The notes beneath the pieces were generated by a model, which searched no databases, was not told the origin of the DNA, and was given only the letters and a program-made list of their open reading frames with translations. Shown piece by piece: positions 1-9,186 of a DNA stretch of 58,697 nucleotides (positions are counted from its first letter, which is position 1; the number at the start of each line of letters is the position of its first letter). The DNA comes from Candidatus Pullilachnospira intestinigallinarum. GTDB taxonomy: Bacteria; Bacillota; Clostridia; Lachnospirales; Lachnospiraceae. The position numbers and the translations under genes are program-made. The stretch lies in the NCBI GenBank assembly GCA_018711275.1, contig DVIN01000082.1, positions 1-58,697 on the forward strand. Reading direction: 5' to 3'.

Positions 1-463
1 CCTCCAGCTCTTTCATCTTCCGCGAGAGTCTTTCATCATCTATATGATCCCGCACCGCCACAAGAATGGAAGCAGCCTGACAGATCCGGGCCGGTTCCTT
101 CCACTTTTCAAAATCAAACAGAGAATCCGCGCCCACAATAAAGTAGAACTCCGTATCCGGATGCTCTGCCTTCATCCGCTCCAGCGTCCGGTAAGTATAG
201 GAATAATCCGACGCGTCCATCTCGTCCAGGCATAGCTGAAAATGGCTGTTTCCGGCGATAGCCCTTCTGACCATCTCCACCCGTTCCAGATCCGAAGCAC
301 CGCCTTTGCGGTTCCTCTTATGGGGAGGATTGCCCGCCGGCAGGAACAATACCTTGTCCAAAGAAAACTGTTCATAGGCAGTTTCCCCCAAAATCAGGTG
401 GCTGATGTGAATGGGATCAAAAGTTCCTCCCATGATACCGACCTTTTTCATTTTCTCCTGCAT
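1..463 (-). CDS. nadD: Nicotinate-nucleotide adenylyltransferase (3' end cut off by window)
   Basis: Joins nicotinate mononucleotide to AMP in cytoplasmic NAD synthesis. The visible N-terminal ~154 residues begin MQEKMKKVGIMGGTFDPIH. The GGTFDPIH stretch followed by ISH is the nucleotidyltransferase HIGH-type motif, and FLPAGNPPHK follows as usual for NadD. The ATG at 463 is preferred over the one at 451 because AAGGAGGG lies at 472-479 with normal spacing. The C-terminal ISSTxxR motif lies outside the window. It follows yhbY closely on the same strand and ends the conserved L21-L27-Obg cluster. Identity is firm; only the end is missing. Confidence 0.95.
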   Translation of the reverse strand, partial: MQEKMKKVGIMGGTFDPIHISHLILGETAYEQFSLDKVLFLPAGNPPHKRNRKGGASDLERVEMVRRAIAGNSHFQLCLDEMDASDYSYTYRTLERMKAEHPDTEFYFIVGADSLFDFEKWKEPARICQAASILVAVRDHIDDERLSRKMKELE

Positions 464-477
464 CCCGCAATCCCTCC

Positions 478-768
478 TTACGGAAGAATAATCTTCTTTT
501 TATCCTTTTTACCTTCTTTGTAAAGCACAATCTTCTTACCGATCACCTGAACCACCTGGGATCCGGTACGTTCTGCCAGCACCTGGGCCATCTGTCTGGG
601 ATCATCCATACAGTTCTGCAGAACGCTGATTTTAATCAGCTCCCGGGCGTCAAGCGCCTCCGCCGCCGACTGGGTAAACTCCGGCGTCAGGCTGGACTTT
701 CCGATCTGAAGAATCGGCTCCATGGTCATAGCAAGCCCCTTCAGATACGCTCTCTGCTTACTGGTCAT
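478..768 (-). CDS. yhbY: YhbY family RNA-binding (CRM domain) protein
   Basis: A 96-residue single CRM-domain protein that binds ribosomal RNA and is linked to 50S subunit assembly. It begins MTSKQRAYLKGLA, carries the conserved IGKSSLTPEF loop (GKxxLT) and ends with a lysine-rich tail. The length is normal for the family. It lies 12 nt after obgE and just before nadD, the usual order in Firmicutes, so co-transcription with the GTPase and ribosomal genes is likely. Confidence 0.93.
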   Translation of the reverse strand: MTSKQRAYLKGLAMTMEPILQIGKSSLTPEFTQSAAEALDARELIKISVLQNCMDDPRQMAQVLAERTGSQVVQVIGKKIVLYKEGKKDKKKIILP

Positions 769-780
769 ACAGTTTCTCCT

Positions 781-2073
781 CTATTTGTAATAGTCAAAAT
801 CAAATCCATACATCCGGACCGTATCGCCCTCCTGGATACCGGCCTTCTCCAGATCCTCCAGAATACCGGAATCCTTCAGGAAATGCTGGAAGAAAGCGAA
901 GCCCTTCTCTGATTCCAGGTTGGTATAGCCCAGCATCCGTTCGATCTTGGGACCTTCCACCACAAACACATGGCCGTCCTCGATCCGCTCCACCGTGTAA
1001 GGCAGATTCTCCTGGATCAGCACATCCTCCGGGAAAAATTCCTGTTCAAAGGTGATGCTCCTGGTTTCCATGGAATCCAGCAGACTCTTCACATAGTAAA
1101 GCAGTTCTCTCACACCCTTACCGGTGACCGCGGAAATGGGGAATACCCGGATTCCTTTAGGTTCAAACTCCGCTTTCAGCCGCTCCACCGGATTCTCCTG
1201 GCCGTCGTCATAGATCACATCCGTCTTGTTGGCGGCAATTACCCGGGGACGCGATTTCAGATCCACGTTATAGGCCGCCAGTTCACTGTTGATCTTGTAG
1301 ATATCCTCCACCGGATCGCGCCCCTCCGTGGACGCGGCGTCCACGATATGAATCAACACTCTTGTCCGCTCGATATGGCGCAGGAACTGATGGCCCAGTC
1401 CCACTCCCTCGGAGGCTCCCTCGATCAGCCCCGGAATATCGGCGATGACAAATCCGTCGGCGCCCTCCAGATCCACCACCCCCAGATTGGGAGTCAGCGT
1501 GGTAAAATGGTAATTGGCGATCTTTGGGCGGGCATTGGTCACCCGGGAAAGGAAAGTGGATTTTCCCACATTGGGATACCCCACCAGACCCACGTCCGCG
1601 ATCACTTTCAATTCCAGCCACACCTCCAGCTCTTTGGCCGGCTGTCCCGGCTGGGCATACTTGGGCGCCTGCATGGTGGCGGTGGCATAATGCATATTTC
1701 CTTTGCCGCCTCTGCCTCCGGTGAGGATCACCTGCCGCCGGTTTTCTCCGGACATATCTGCGATTACTTTTCCGCTTTCCGCCTCATACACCACGGTTCC
1801 CTCCGGCACCTTCAGGATAATATCCTCTCCGTCCTTTCCGTGGCAGCGGCGCTTTCCGCCCTCTTCCCCGTCACGGGCCGCGTATTTTCTTCTGTGGCGG
1901 AATTCATTCAGGGTATTCAGCCCCTCATCCACCTCAAAAATGACATCTCCGCCCCGGCCTCCGTCGCCTCCGTCCGGGCCTCCGGCCGGAACATACAGCT
2001 CCCGCCGGAAACTCACATGGCCGTCGCCGCCTTTTCCGGAACGGATGATGATTTTCGCTCTGTCTGCAAACAT
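781..2073 (-). CDS. obgE: GTPase Obg/CgtA
   Basis: Essential ribosome-associated GTPase acting in late 50S assembly and stress responses. At 430 residues it has the three expected parts: the glycine-rich OBG fold (about 1-158, with FADRAKI and GGxGGxGG runs), the G domain (P-loop GYPNVGKST at 165-173, DIPGLIEGA switch, NKTD specificity motif), and a C-terminal OCT domain from about 350. A terminator-like hairpin separates it from rpmA upstream, so it may be expressed partly on its own. No anomalies seen. Confidence 0.97.
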   Translation of the reverse strand: MFADRAKIIIRSGKGGDGHVSFRRELYVPAGGPDGGDGGRGGDVIFEVDEGLNTLNEFRHRRKYAARDGEEGGKRRCHGKDGEDIILKVPEGTVVYEAESGKVIADMSGENRRQVILTGGRGGKGNMHYATATMQAPKYAQPGQPAKELEVWLELKVIADVGLVGYPNVGKSTFLSRVTNARPKIANYHFTTLTPNLGVVDLEGADGFVIADIPGLIEGASEGVGLGHQFLRHIERTRVLIHIVDAASTEGRDPVEDIYKINSELAAYNVDLKSRPRVIAANKTDVIYDDGQENPVERLKAEFEPKGIRVFPISAVTGKGVRELLYYVKSLLDSMETRSITFEQEFFPEDVLIQENLPYTVERIEDGHVFVVEGPKIERMLGYTNLESEKGFAFFQHFLKDSGILEDLEKAGIQEGDTVRMYGFDFDYYK

Positions 2074-2090
2074 CTTGATAAGCTCCCATC

Positions 2091-2127
2091 TAACAAAACA
2101 GGCTTCAAACCAGAACGATTTGAAGCC
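2091..2127 (-). terminator. Intrinsic terminator after rpmA
   Basis: Read on the minus strand, GGCTTCAAA (2127-2119) pairs perfectly with TTTGAAGCC (2109-2101) across a 9-nt loop, followed by TGTTTTGTT. It sits between the L27 stop and obgE and probably attenuates read-through into obgE. Confidence 0.7.
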
Positions 2128-2140
2128 CGCTGCATCTGCA

Positions 2141-2425
2141 TTACTCAGCTACCGGAACGATAGAAACCTGTTTCTTATCTCTTCCTTTTCTCTCAAAACG
2201 AACAACGCCGTCTACCAGAGCAAACAGTGTGTCATCTTTTCCACGTCCAACGTTCACGCCGGGATGGATCTTTGTTCCACGCTGTCTGTAAAGGATATTG
2301 CCAGCTTTCACAAACTGTCCGTCAGCTCTTTTTGCTCCTAATCTCTTGGACTCGGAATCTCTTCCGTTCTTGGTAGAACCAACTCCCTTTTTATGAGCAA
2401 AAAACTGAAGGTTCATATTTAACAT
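2141..2425 (-). CDS. rpmA: 50S ribosomal protein L27
   Basis: L27 lies at the peptidyl transferase centre of the large subunit. The 94-residue protein starts [17 protein letters not shown]. The NLQFF|A block is the Firmicute N-terminal extension that Prp protease removes, and Prp is encoded directly upstream. The core GSTKNGRDS and the [13 protein letters not shown] motif are intact. It follows rplU and prp closely in one operon. The start could be the ATG three codons further in (MNLQFF); both keep the cleavage site. Confidence 0.97.
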   Translation of the reverse strand: MLNMNLQFFAHKKGVGSTKNGRDSESKRLGAKRADGQFVKAGNILYRQRGTKIHPGVNVGRGKDDTLFALVDGVVRFERKGRDKKQVSIVPVAE

Positions 2426-2429
2426 GATC

Positions 2430-2762
2430 TTACACCTCCTCGAAGATTATATCAATAAATTGCGTGTACTGTTCATCATCTTCCATTCTCTGCAAACCGA
2501 GAATCAGGGAATTCAGCAGCAGCTGACAGGATGGGGACGGCTCTCCCTCCACCTTCAGACGAATCAGAGCCTCATCGGCGTCGCTCTCCACTGTGACCGC
2601 ATCATCGGTAAATGCCTCAATGGAATTCACCGCGTTAATCACCAGCGCTGAGATGGCCGCACAGACGATATCCTCGCCCTCTCCGGCATATCCCGCATGA
2701 TCCCGCGCCTCAAAGCCCACGCACTGCCTGTCTGAATTCTGATAAAACGTCACCTTTGTCAT
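2430..2762 (-). CDS. prp: Ribosomal-processing cysteine protease Prp
   Basis: Cysteine protease that trims the N-terminal extension of L27 in Firmicutes. The 110-residue protein has the catalytic pair expected for the family: His22 in ARDHAGYA and Cys34 in [11 protein letters not shown]. It lies between rplU and rpmA with very short spacers, the typical genetic position. The target motif LQFFA is visible in the adjacent L27. Annotated as a DUF464 protein in older databases. Confidence 0.95.
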   Translation of the reverse strand: MTKVTFYQNSDRQCVGFEARDHAGYAGEGEDIVCAAISALVINAVNSIEAFTDDAVTVESDADEALIRLKVEGEPSPSCQLLLNSLILGLQRMEDDEQYTQFIDIIFEEV

Positions 2763-2774
2763 GCATTCACCTGA

Positions 2775-3080
2775 TTAAGCGTTGATTTTTTCGATCTTCA
2801 CCTTGGTGTACAGCTGTCTGTGTCCGTTTTTCTTGTGATAACCAGTTTTTCTCTTGTACTTGTAAACAACAACTTTCTTGGCCTTGCCGTTCTCCACTAC
2901 GGAAGCGGTAACGGTAGCTCCTGCCACGTCGGCTCCTACCTTCAGACCCTCGTTGTTTACTGCAAGCACCTGGTCAAATGTAACAGTCTCGCCGGCTTCC
3001 ACACCAAGCTTTTCCACTCTAATGATATCGCCTTCGGCTACTTTGTACTGTTTACCACCTGTTGCAATAATTGCGTACAT
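2775..3080 (-). CDS. rplU: 50S ribosomal protein L21
   Basis: Large-subunit protein that binds 23S rRNA. The 101-residue product begins [14 protein letters not shown] and contains the basic [16 protein letters not shown] segment of L21. The start at 3080 is set by AGGAGGTGCCAT just upstream, although the frame stays open further 5'. It heads the rplU-prp-rpmA operon and is preceded by a promoter and a structured leader. Confidence 0.97.
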   Translation of the reverse strand: MYAIIATGGKQYKVAEGDIIRVEKLGVEAGETVTFDQVLAVNNEGLKVGADVAGATVTASVVENGKAKKVVVYKYKRKTGYHKKNGHRQLYTKVKIEKINA

Positions 3081-3157
3081 ATGGCACCTCCTGTGATCAT
3101 TACTCGCCAAATATGGTGGTTCCCGAAGGAACGCTTCTACCTCTTTGTGCGGCATAC
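3081..3157 (-). promoter_or_regulatory. 5' leader of rplU, possible L21 leader RNA
   Basis: The transcript leader between the predicted start (~3157) and the rplU ribosome site carries a stable GTTCC-TTCG-GGAAC tetraloop hairpin (3119-3132) after a CACAAAGAGG stretch. Firmicute rplU genes often have an autoregulatory L21 leader at this position. The match to that family is by position and general form only. Confidence 0.45.
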
Positions 3158-3163
3158 TCTGAT

Positions 3164-3192
3164 ATACTAGCATGAAATCCTTACTTCGTCAA
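3164..3192 (-). promoter_or_regulatory. Promoter of rplU-prp-rpmA
   Basis: On the minus strand TTGACG (3192-3187) is followed after exactly 17 nt by TAGTAT (3169-3164), a good housekeeping-sigma promoter. Transcription would start near 3157, giving a leader of about 77 nt before rplU. Confidence 0.7.
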
Positions 3193-3219
3193 GCGTTTTT
3201 GGAGGATTTTGCAATTCCT

Positions 3220-4101
3220 TCAGACATTTTCCGGATCAACCGTATGACTGGCCGCGATAGCCAGAACACCGGGACCGGTATGACATACGATACTGAGCGC
3301 CAGCGGATCCATTCTGGAGACTTCAAGATCCGGAAACGCTTCCTTAACCTCCTTCGTCCACTCCAAAGCCTCCTCTCTGGATGTGGTGTAAGCCACCTGG
3401 AGCTTCAGCTCCCCTTTGGCCGCATAGGAAGCGAACCGTCCCTCCACATCTTTTTTCATGGCGTCCAGCATGGTCTTTTTGGCAGCTTTTACCCCCCGCA
3501 CTTTGGCATAGGCGTCCAGCTTGTCTCCCTGGATCTGCAGTACCGGTTTCAGTTTCAGCACGGAACCGATCATGGCTGCCGCCGGGGTGATTCGTCCGCC
3601 TTTTTTCAGGTATTTCAGCGTATCCACCATCAGATAGATGCTGGATTCCAGCGCTTCTTTCTCCAGGATCTGCCGGATCTGTCCGGCGCTTTTTCCGCTT
3701 TTTGCCAGCGTCAGGGCGTCCAGCACCGACTGCATCATGGTGACGGATACCCGTTTGTTGTCCACCACCTGAACCTTCCCGTTGTAGTCCTGTGCCAGTC
3801 CCTGCGCAGTGGCACAGGAAGCAGAAAGGCCGCTGGACATGGGAATGTGAACGATCTCCTGATGACTTCTCAGAAGATCATCCCACAGGTCCAGGATGTC
3901 AGCGGGAGACGGCTGAGAAGTAGATACGTCCGCATCCTCTGCCAGAAGCTTATAAAACTGCTCCTGAGACAAATCAATATCTTCAAAATACACCCTCCCG
4001 TTTACGAAAAACGGCATAGGCACCACATGGACGCCCAGTTTCTTCGCTTCCTCCTGAGAAATTCCGCTGTTGCTGTCAGTAACGATGGCTACACGGCTCA
4101 T
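3220..4101 (-). CDS. DegV family fatty-acid-binding protein
   Basis: DegV/FakB-type proteins hold a fatty acid so that the FakA kinase can phosphorylate it for lipid synthesis. The 293-residue protein starts MSRVAIVTDSNSGIS (conserved TDS motif), has the PMSSGLSAS ligand loop and the TLKYLKKGGRI segment of the family. The start at 4101 is chosen for GAAGGAGGA upstream; the frame continues to 4152 without a site. No fakA-like gene is nearby. It lies between the ribosomal operon and the rhamnosidase gene, so its partner is unknown. Confidence 0.9.
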   Translation of the reverse strand: MSRVAIVTDSNSGISQEEAKKLGVHVVPMPFFVNGRVYFEDIDLSQEQFYKLLAEDADVSTSQPSPADILDLWDDLLRSHQEIVHIPMSSGLSASCATAQGLAQDYNGKVQVVDNKRVSVTMMQSVLDALTLAKSGKSAGQIRQILEKEALESSIYLMVDTLKYLKKGGRITPAAAMIGSVLKLKPVLQIQGDKLDAYAKVRGVKAAKKTMLDAMKKDVEGRFASYAAKGELKLQVAYTTSREEALEWTKEVKEAFPDLEVSRMDPLALSIVCHTGPGVLAIAASHTVDPENV

Positions 4102-4274
4102 AAAATAAGTTCCTCCTTCTATATAGGACCGGATAAATAGAAAATACCGCAACCGGTTTCAGCTATGATTTCTCTTTATTTTATCACAAATTCCTTTCAG
4201 GGGAAAGGAAAAATCCGAGGGTATGGAAGGAATATCTTTAAAGATTTTGTGGGAGAAATTTCCTGCCCTGCTTC

Positions 4275-6926
4275 TCAGGCATCCGCTTGGCGGTAAGCGG
4301 CGGTATAAGTTCCTGATCCCACCGAAGCCTGATAAATGCCGTCCCGACAGGTAAATTTCACATCGCCGTCCTCCGGCAGGGCGCCTTTTTCCAGAACAAT
4401 GGTTGCCGTGGTATTGACCGGAACCTGTACCTCCAGAACAATCCTTTCCGCCTCCGCCCTCCAGGAGCATCCCACCGTGCCGTATACGCTGTCATAGCTT
4501 CCTTTCACTTCTGTAAGGCCTCCGCCGGTCTGAGGCTGGAAGATGATGTGCTTATAGCCCGGAGCGTTCTCATCCGCTTCGATGCCGGCCACTACCCGGT
4601 ACAGCCATTCCCCGATGGCGCCGTAGGCGTAATGATTAAAGGAGTTCATATCCGGACTCCACATGGTTCCGTCCGGCTTCAGGCCGTCCCAGTGCTCCCA
4701 TACGGTGGTGGCGCCCATCTTCACCTGATACAGCCAGGAGGGGAAATCCTCCTTCAAAAGCAGCTCATAAGCCTCCTTTGTACAGCCGTTCTGGCTGAGG
4801 GCGTGGCAGAAGTAAGGGGTTCCCACGAAACCTGTTACCAGATGACCATCGTGCTCTGCCAGAAGATCCAGCAGATCCCGCATGATGGAGGGTCTGTCCT
4901 CCTCTTTCGCCAGGCCAAAATACAGGGTAATGATCTGGGCTGTCTGGGTTCTGGCAGTCATGTGGCCGTCTTTGATAAAATGTCGGCGGTAGCTGTCCAC
5001 TACGGCATCATACAGGGTCTGGTATTGATCCGCGTCCTCTGTTCTTCCCACAGCCCTGGCCATTTTCACAAACAGTCCCGTGGAATAAGCAAAATACGCC
5101 GTACAGATCATATCCTCCGGCGTCGCGCCGAAATAGCTGCCTTCTTCGGCATCCAGCGCCACCCAGTCCCCGAACTGGCGGGCGAATTTCCACACATAGT
5201 CTTCCGCATGGTCATTCATAAAATCGATCCAGCCCTTCATGCTGTCATACTGTTCTTCAATGATCCGTCTGTCGCCGTAAGACAGGTAAAGCGTCCAGGG
5301 AGCGATCACCGCCACGTCTCCCCAGGCGGTGGCGCCCATGCTGTTTCCCTCTCCCACCAGCCAGTCGTCGTCCGACCGGTTGGTGAGGATATCCGGTACC
5401 ACATGAGGCACAGCCCCGTTGGGAGCCTGATCGGCGGCCACATCCTTCAGCCACTTGGAAAAGAAGGTATAGGTATCCTTCAGGAAAGTGGCGGTACGGC
5501 AGAAGATCTGCGCGTCCCCTGTCCAGCCCAGCCGTTCATCTCTCTGGGGGCAGTCGGTGGGAATATCCAGGAAATTGCCCTTCAGTCCCCAGGAAATATT
5601 ATGCTGAAGCTGGTTCAAAAGCGGATTGGAACAGAAAAAATGTCCCGTATCCCTCATATCGGAATGAACGGCCCAGGCAGTGAAGTTTTCTTTCTTCACC
5701 TCCCCCGGGTACGCGGCGACCCGGATATACCGGAAACCCTGGAAGGTAAAGCTGGGCCGGTAGATGGCCTCTCCCTTTCCGTCGCAGATATAGGTGAGGG
5801 TTTCTTTGGCGGTACGGAGATTTTCCGTATAGACATTTCCCCGGGCGTCCAGCACTTCAAAATGGTTCAGAATCATTTCCTGTCCTTCTTTTCCATCCAC
5901 CTTCACATGCACCCACCCGGTGAGGTTCTGTCCGAAATCCAGCACCGTATCTCCCTCGGGCGTGACGATGATCTCCTTCGCCGGAAGGGGGATCAGCTCC
6001 CGTACCTTGCAGCCGCCCTGGGGAACCAGAACATCCTTTGCCTGCTGTACGGTATGCACCGGAAGCCAGGAGGCGTCATCGAATCCCGGCCTGTTCCAGC
6101 CTGGCTGTTCCTTTCTGGCATCGTAGATCTCTCCATCGTAGATTTCCGAGAAAACCACCGGACTGTCACAGCCTTTGAAGCTTTCGTCTGTAACGATGGT
6201 CTCTTCCGTTCCGTCCTGATAGCGGATCAGGATCTGGGCCAGGAAGGCGGTTTCTGTTCCATAATTGTTTTTGCCTTTGGCCAGACCAATGGTACCCTTA
6301 TACCAGCCGGCGCCCAGGTGTGCGCCCAGCACGTTCTCTCCCTGTACGAGAAGATCCGTCACCTCATGGGTCTGGTACAGAATCCTGTTCCCGTAGGAAG
6401 TCCATCCGGGAGCCATCTCATCATCTCCCACCGGTTCTCCGTTCAGAAACGGGTGATACAGACCCAGCGCCGTGGAAACCATGTACGCGTTCCGGACCGG
6501 TTTTTCCACCCGGAAGGTGCCGCGGATATACGTCCCTTTGGAAATCTTTTCGTCAGCGGCCGTTTCCACTCCGATGAAGCTGCCTTTCCACTGACCGGGC
6601 GCCTGCAGCGCGGATACAAATTCTGCGGGACTGCTCCAGGGGCTTTCCTCCCCCTGGTTATCCCATGCCTTTACCCTGACCTGATAGCCGATAAGCGGCT
6701 CCATGACAAACCCTTCCGCCTGTATCTGCGCCGACTGCTCCGTCTCCCTCTTTTTGCTGTCATACACAGGCCGGGAAAAATCACCGTCTTTTGCGATCCG
6801 CAGCCGGTACGCCGTCTGGATCACATTCTTCCGGTCCGATTCCATGGACCAGGCGAACTGGGGACAGCCGGAAATTCCCACCGGATTTTCCAGATAATCA
6901 ATGGTTACTCTCTGAATCCCAAACAT
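4275..6926 (-). CDS. Alpha-L-rhamnosidase, GH78
   Basis: Hydrolyses terminal alpha-L-rhamnose from plant glycosides or polysaccharides. The 883 residues show the family layout: N-terminal beta-sandwich domains (about 1-400), a catalytic (alpha/alpha)6 barrel with the hallmark DCPQRDERLGWTGDAQ, then DWVALDAEEG and WEHWDGLKPDG, and a C-terminal beta domain. There is no signal peptide, so it probably works inside the cell on imported rhamnosides. The start is set by AAGGAGGG. An AraC-type regulator lies directly upstream in the same direction and is a likely rhamnoside sensor. No transporter or rhamnose catabolic genes are in view. Confidence 0.93.
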   Translation of the reverse strand: MFGIQRVTIDYLENPVGISGCPQFAWSMESDRKNVIQTAYRLRIAKDGDFSRPVYDSKKRETEQSAQIQAEGFVMEPLIGYQVRVKAWDNQGEESPWSSPAEFVSALQAPGQWKGSFIGVETAADEKISKGTYIRGTFRVEKPVRNAYMVSTALGLYHPFLNGEPVGDDEMAPGWTSYGNRILYQTHEVTDLLVQGENVLGAHLGAGWYKGTIGLAKGKNNYGTETAFLAQILIRYQDGTEETIVTDESFKGCDSPVVFSEIYDGEIYDARKEQPGWNRPGFDDASWLPVHTVQQAKDVLVPQGGCKVRELIPLPAKEIIVTPEGDTVLDFGQNLTGWVHVKVDGKEGQEMILNHFEVLDARGNVYTENLRTAKETLTYICDGKGEAIYRPSFTFQGFRYIRVAAYPGEVKKENFTAWAVHSDMRDTGHFFCSNPLLNQLQHNISWGLKGNFLDIPTDCPQRDERLGWTGDAQIFCRTATFLKDTYTFFSKWLKDVAADQAPNGAVPHVVPDILTNRSDDDWLVGEGNSMGATAWGDVAVIAPWTLYLSYGDRRIIEEQYDSMKGWIDFMNDHAEDYVWKFARQFGDWVALDAEEGSYFGATPEDMICTAYFAYSTGLFVKMARAVGRTEDADQYQTLYDAVVDSYRRHFIKDGHMTARTQTAQIITLYFGLAKEEDRPSIMRDLLDLLAEHDGHLVTGFVGTPYFCHALSQNGCTKEAYELLLKEDFPSWLYQVKMGATTVWEHWDGLKPDGTMWSPDMNSFNHYAYGAIGEWLYRVVAGIEADENAPGYKHIIFQPQTGGGLTEVKGSYDSVYGTVGCSWRAEAERIVLEVQVPVNTTATIVLEKGALPEDGDVKFTCRDGIYQASVGSGTYTAAYRQADA

Positions 6927-7185
6927 AAAAACCCTCCTTCTTTCGCTGCAGGGCCTTCTGCGGCGGCAAGCCGGCAGCCTGGCCCCAGCGGATGTTGCTG
7001 TAGTGTTACCGTCAGCTTACGGCAAAATCCGCATACTTTCAATGACGATTCTTCAGCAAAATACTGACCGATTTTAAGCTCTCCGGAGGTATCATCCCTG
7101 TCCCGGACCTGCCGCCCCGGGATCCGCCTGTTCTGCCGCCGCCAGCAAAAAGGACCTGGCGCACGAGGTACATATGCCTCATACG
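6927..7185. other. Intergenic region upstream of the rhamnosidase gene
   Basis: A 259-bp gap between the AraC gene and the rhamnosidase gene. It should hold the regulated promoter and AraC-family half-sites, but I found no convincing -35/-10 pair. The only firm element is the AAGGAGGG ribosome site next to the rhamnosidase start. Confidence 0.5.
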
Positions 7186-8166
7186 TCAGGCCCCCTGGGG
7201 CGATTCCCTGTGCTGTTTTCTGTATTCCTTTGGCGTGCATCCCTCCGCCTGCCGGAATTTCCGGTAAAAGAATTCCACGTTGCTGTAACCCACTTCCCCG
7301 GCGATGTCCGCCACCGTCAGATCGGTACGCAGCAGAAGCCTTCTTGCCTGATTGATCCGCTGACTCTGGAGATGCTCCACAAAGCTCTTACCAGTCTTCT
7401 CCTTCAGAGCGGTGGTCAGATATACCGGATGGAAACCGAAGGCATCCGCCGTCTCCTGCAGCGTACAGTCCCGGTAGTGCTTTTCCATATAGCTGAGAAT
7501 CTCCCCGACGGAAATCCCCTCCCGGGAACCTTCTGTCTGGCTGACGTCCCGGAAACTGCGCAGCATCTCTGTAAAAAGAATGATCATATAGCTGTCCAGA
7601 ATCTCCTGACGACCCAGATCATCCCCGTAATACTCCAGAAGAATCTCTTCCATGATCCCCGGAACCCGGCTGTTTTCACTGGTGGGAAACATCAGAAAAT
7701 GCTCCCGGTTTCGCTGCTTCGTTACGGCGTTCAGCAGAAAGCGGGACATAATTCCATTTCCCGACATCCGGGAAAAGAAACCGCTGTCAAAATATTTTTT
7801 GCTCATCAGGAGGTTTACGATGATATCATGCTCTCCGCATACTCCTACAGAATGCTCTGCCTGGGGATCCATCAGACAGATATCTCCTTTTCTGGTTATG
7901 ATCTGACGTCCTTTGACCGTCTGGACACACCAGCCGGACCAGACATAATTCAGTTCAATATAATTGTGCTTGTGGGTGCTCACCGGACGAAACCTGTCCT
8001 GCCGGACAATCCCGATATTTTCGCCGGGTCGAAGAAAATTTCCTTCCTTCAGCTCCTCCGGCTTGCTGGATTCCGTATCCACGGTGCCGTCAGGTCCCTC
8101 CCGGATATATCTTTTTTCCGTTTCCGTATAAGCGGTCAGTTTTTTTCCCAGTTCTTCTCTCGTCAT
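7186..8166 (-). CDS. AraC family transcriptional regulator
   Basis: A 326-residue regulator with an N-terminal cupin-like sensor (HKHNYIELNYVWSG, then DICLMDPQAEHS) and a C-terminal double helix-turn-helix (LQETADAFGFHPVYLT, then TVADIAGEVGYSNVEFFYR and the TPKEYR end). This is the sugar-responsive AraC/XylS type. It lies upstream of the GH78 gene on the same strand with its own stop 259 bp before it, so it most likely activates the rhamnosidase. Effector inferred only from context. Confidence 0.9.
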   Translation of the reverse strand: MTREELGKKLTAYTETEKRYIREGPDGTVDTESSKPEELKEGNFLRPGENIGIVRQDRFRPVSTHKHNYIELNYVWSGWCVQTVKGRQIITRKGDICLMDPQAEHSVGVCGEHDIIVNLLMSKKYFDSGFFSRMSGNGIMSRFLLNAVTKQRNREHFLMFPTSENSRVPGIMEEILLEYYGDDLGRQEILDSYMIILFTEMLRSFRDVSQTEGSREGISVGEILSYMEKHYRDCTLQETADAFGFHPVYLTTALKEKTGKSFVEHLQSQRINQARRLLLRTDLTVADIAGEVGYSNVEFFYRKFRQAEGCTPKEYRKQHRESPQGA

Positions 8167-8188
8167 ACACCTCTGTCCTCCGCTGCGT

Positions 8189-9160
8189 TTACGGGGAAAG
8201 CCTTGCCTGCCGGACCAGATCAGAATAATCCGGAAACAGAAAAATACCCGCGGCCGTCAGGATCACCCCCGCCCCGAAAATCACCAGAGAGGGAATCAGG
8301 ATCTTCATGGCCGTCCTGGTCTCCTGTCCCCTGGGCCAGAACCGCCGGGAAGTACCCGGCGTGCGCAAAAGCAGATCCCGTCCCAGATACAGTCCGAAGG
8401 GAACCACCGCCGCCATGGCCAGATACATCCCGATACTGGCCACGGGAATGACGGCGCTCCCCAGGCTTTCATATACCTCCGTAAGCTGCGGATCCTGCCG
8501 GGATGCCATCGCGTGCTGCGCCAGCAGCGGAACCAGGTTATTGATGCCGTGGAAAATGGCGGAATACACCATATTTCCGGTTTTTACCACCACATAGGTC
8601 ATGGCCGCCCCCAAAATGGCCGTGGGAAGAAACCGGAGCGGATCCGTGTGAAACAGGCCGAAAAGAATCCCCATCACCAGCACGATCAGCCACGTTTTCT
8701 TCAGGGGCCGCATGCAGGACAGGATCACGCCCCGGTGCACCGCCTCTTCGCAGATGGCCGGCATCAGGCAGACAATCACCACCCCCAGAGCCGCCGGAAC
8801 GCTTCCGATGACGCTTTCCAGGCTGCCGCTGACCTGGCTCATGGCCGCCGGGAACAGCCGGTACTGCACCAGAGTGATCACCATGGTGGCCAGAAGCGCG
8901 CTGACCCAGATAATCACCGTACCCAGCACCGGAAGAAGATGTACTCGATGCACCGGAAAGATTTCTCCCGGCGGGCGGCGCGCGATCAGGGCAAACAGCA
9001 GCGCCAGCGCCAGAATCAGCAGCTCCGTCAGCGCCAGCCCGTAGATTCCCCACGCCATCTGCATGGGAACACAGACGGCAAAAAATGCCGCCATGATCAC
9101 CAGAAAAAACACAATACCCTGCCAGGGCCTGAGGGATTTTCTCTTTTCCTGCGTATTCAT
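8189..9160 (-). CDS. CPBP family intramembrane glutamic endopeptidase
   Basis: A multi-pass membrane protein of 323 residues with the ABI/CPBP protease motifs: EEAVHRG (EExxxR), FGLFHTDPLRF (FxxxH) and FHGINN (HxxxN), in order over the middle of the protein. About eight hydrophobic segments are visible. The start at 9160 (MNTQEKRKSLRPW) is preferred because of AAGGAAGGAG upstream; the frame stays open to 9190. Substrate unknown; the family covers CAAX-type processing and bacteriocin self-immunity. It follows the RNase G gene by 26 nt. Confidence 0.87.
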   Translation of the reverse strand: MNTQEKRKSLRPWQGIVFFLVIMAAFFAVCVPMQMAWGIYGLALTELLILALALLFALIARRPPGEIFPVHRVHLLPVLGTVIIWVSALLATMVITLVQYRLFPAAMSQVSGSLESVIGSVPAALGVVIVCLMPAICEEAVHRGVILSCMRPLKKTWLIVLVMGILFGLFHTDPLRFLPTAILGAAMTYVVVKTGNMVYSAIFHGINNLVPLLAQHAMASRQDPQLTEVYESLGSAVIPVASIGMYLAMAAVVPFGLYLGRDLLLRTPGTSRRFWPRGQETRTAMKILIPSLVIFGAGVILTAAGIFLFPDYSDLVRQARLSP

Positions 9161-9186
9161 GGATTTCCCACTCCTTCCTTGCCGGC

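Noticed and set aside
970..2163. 397-codon plus-strand ORF opposite obgE
   Set aside because: Shadow of the well-conserved Obg gene with no ribosome site or family match.
4548..7067. Very long (839-codon) plus-strand ORF opposite the rhamnosidase
   Set aside because: It is antisense to a gene with clear GH78 motifs, and its residue composition is low-information His/Pro/Gly-rich; it is a shadow of the coding strand.
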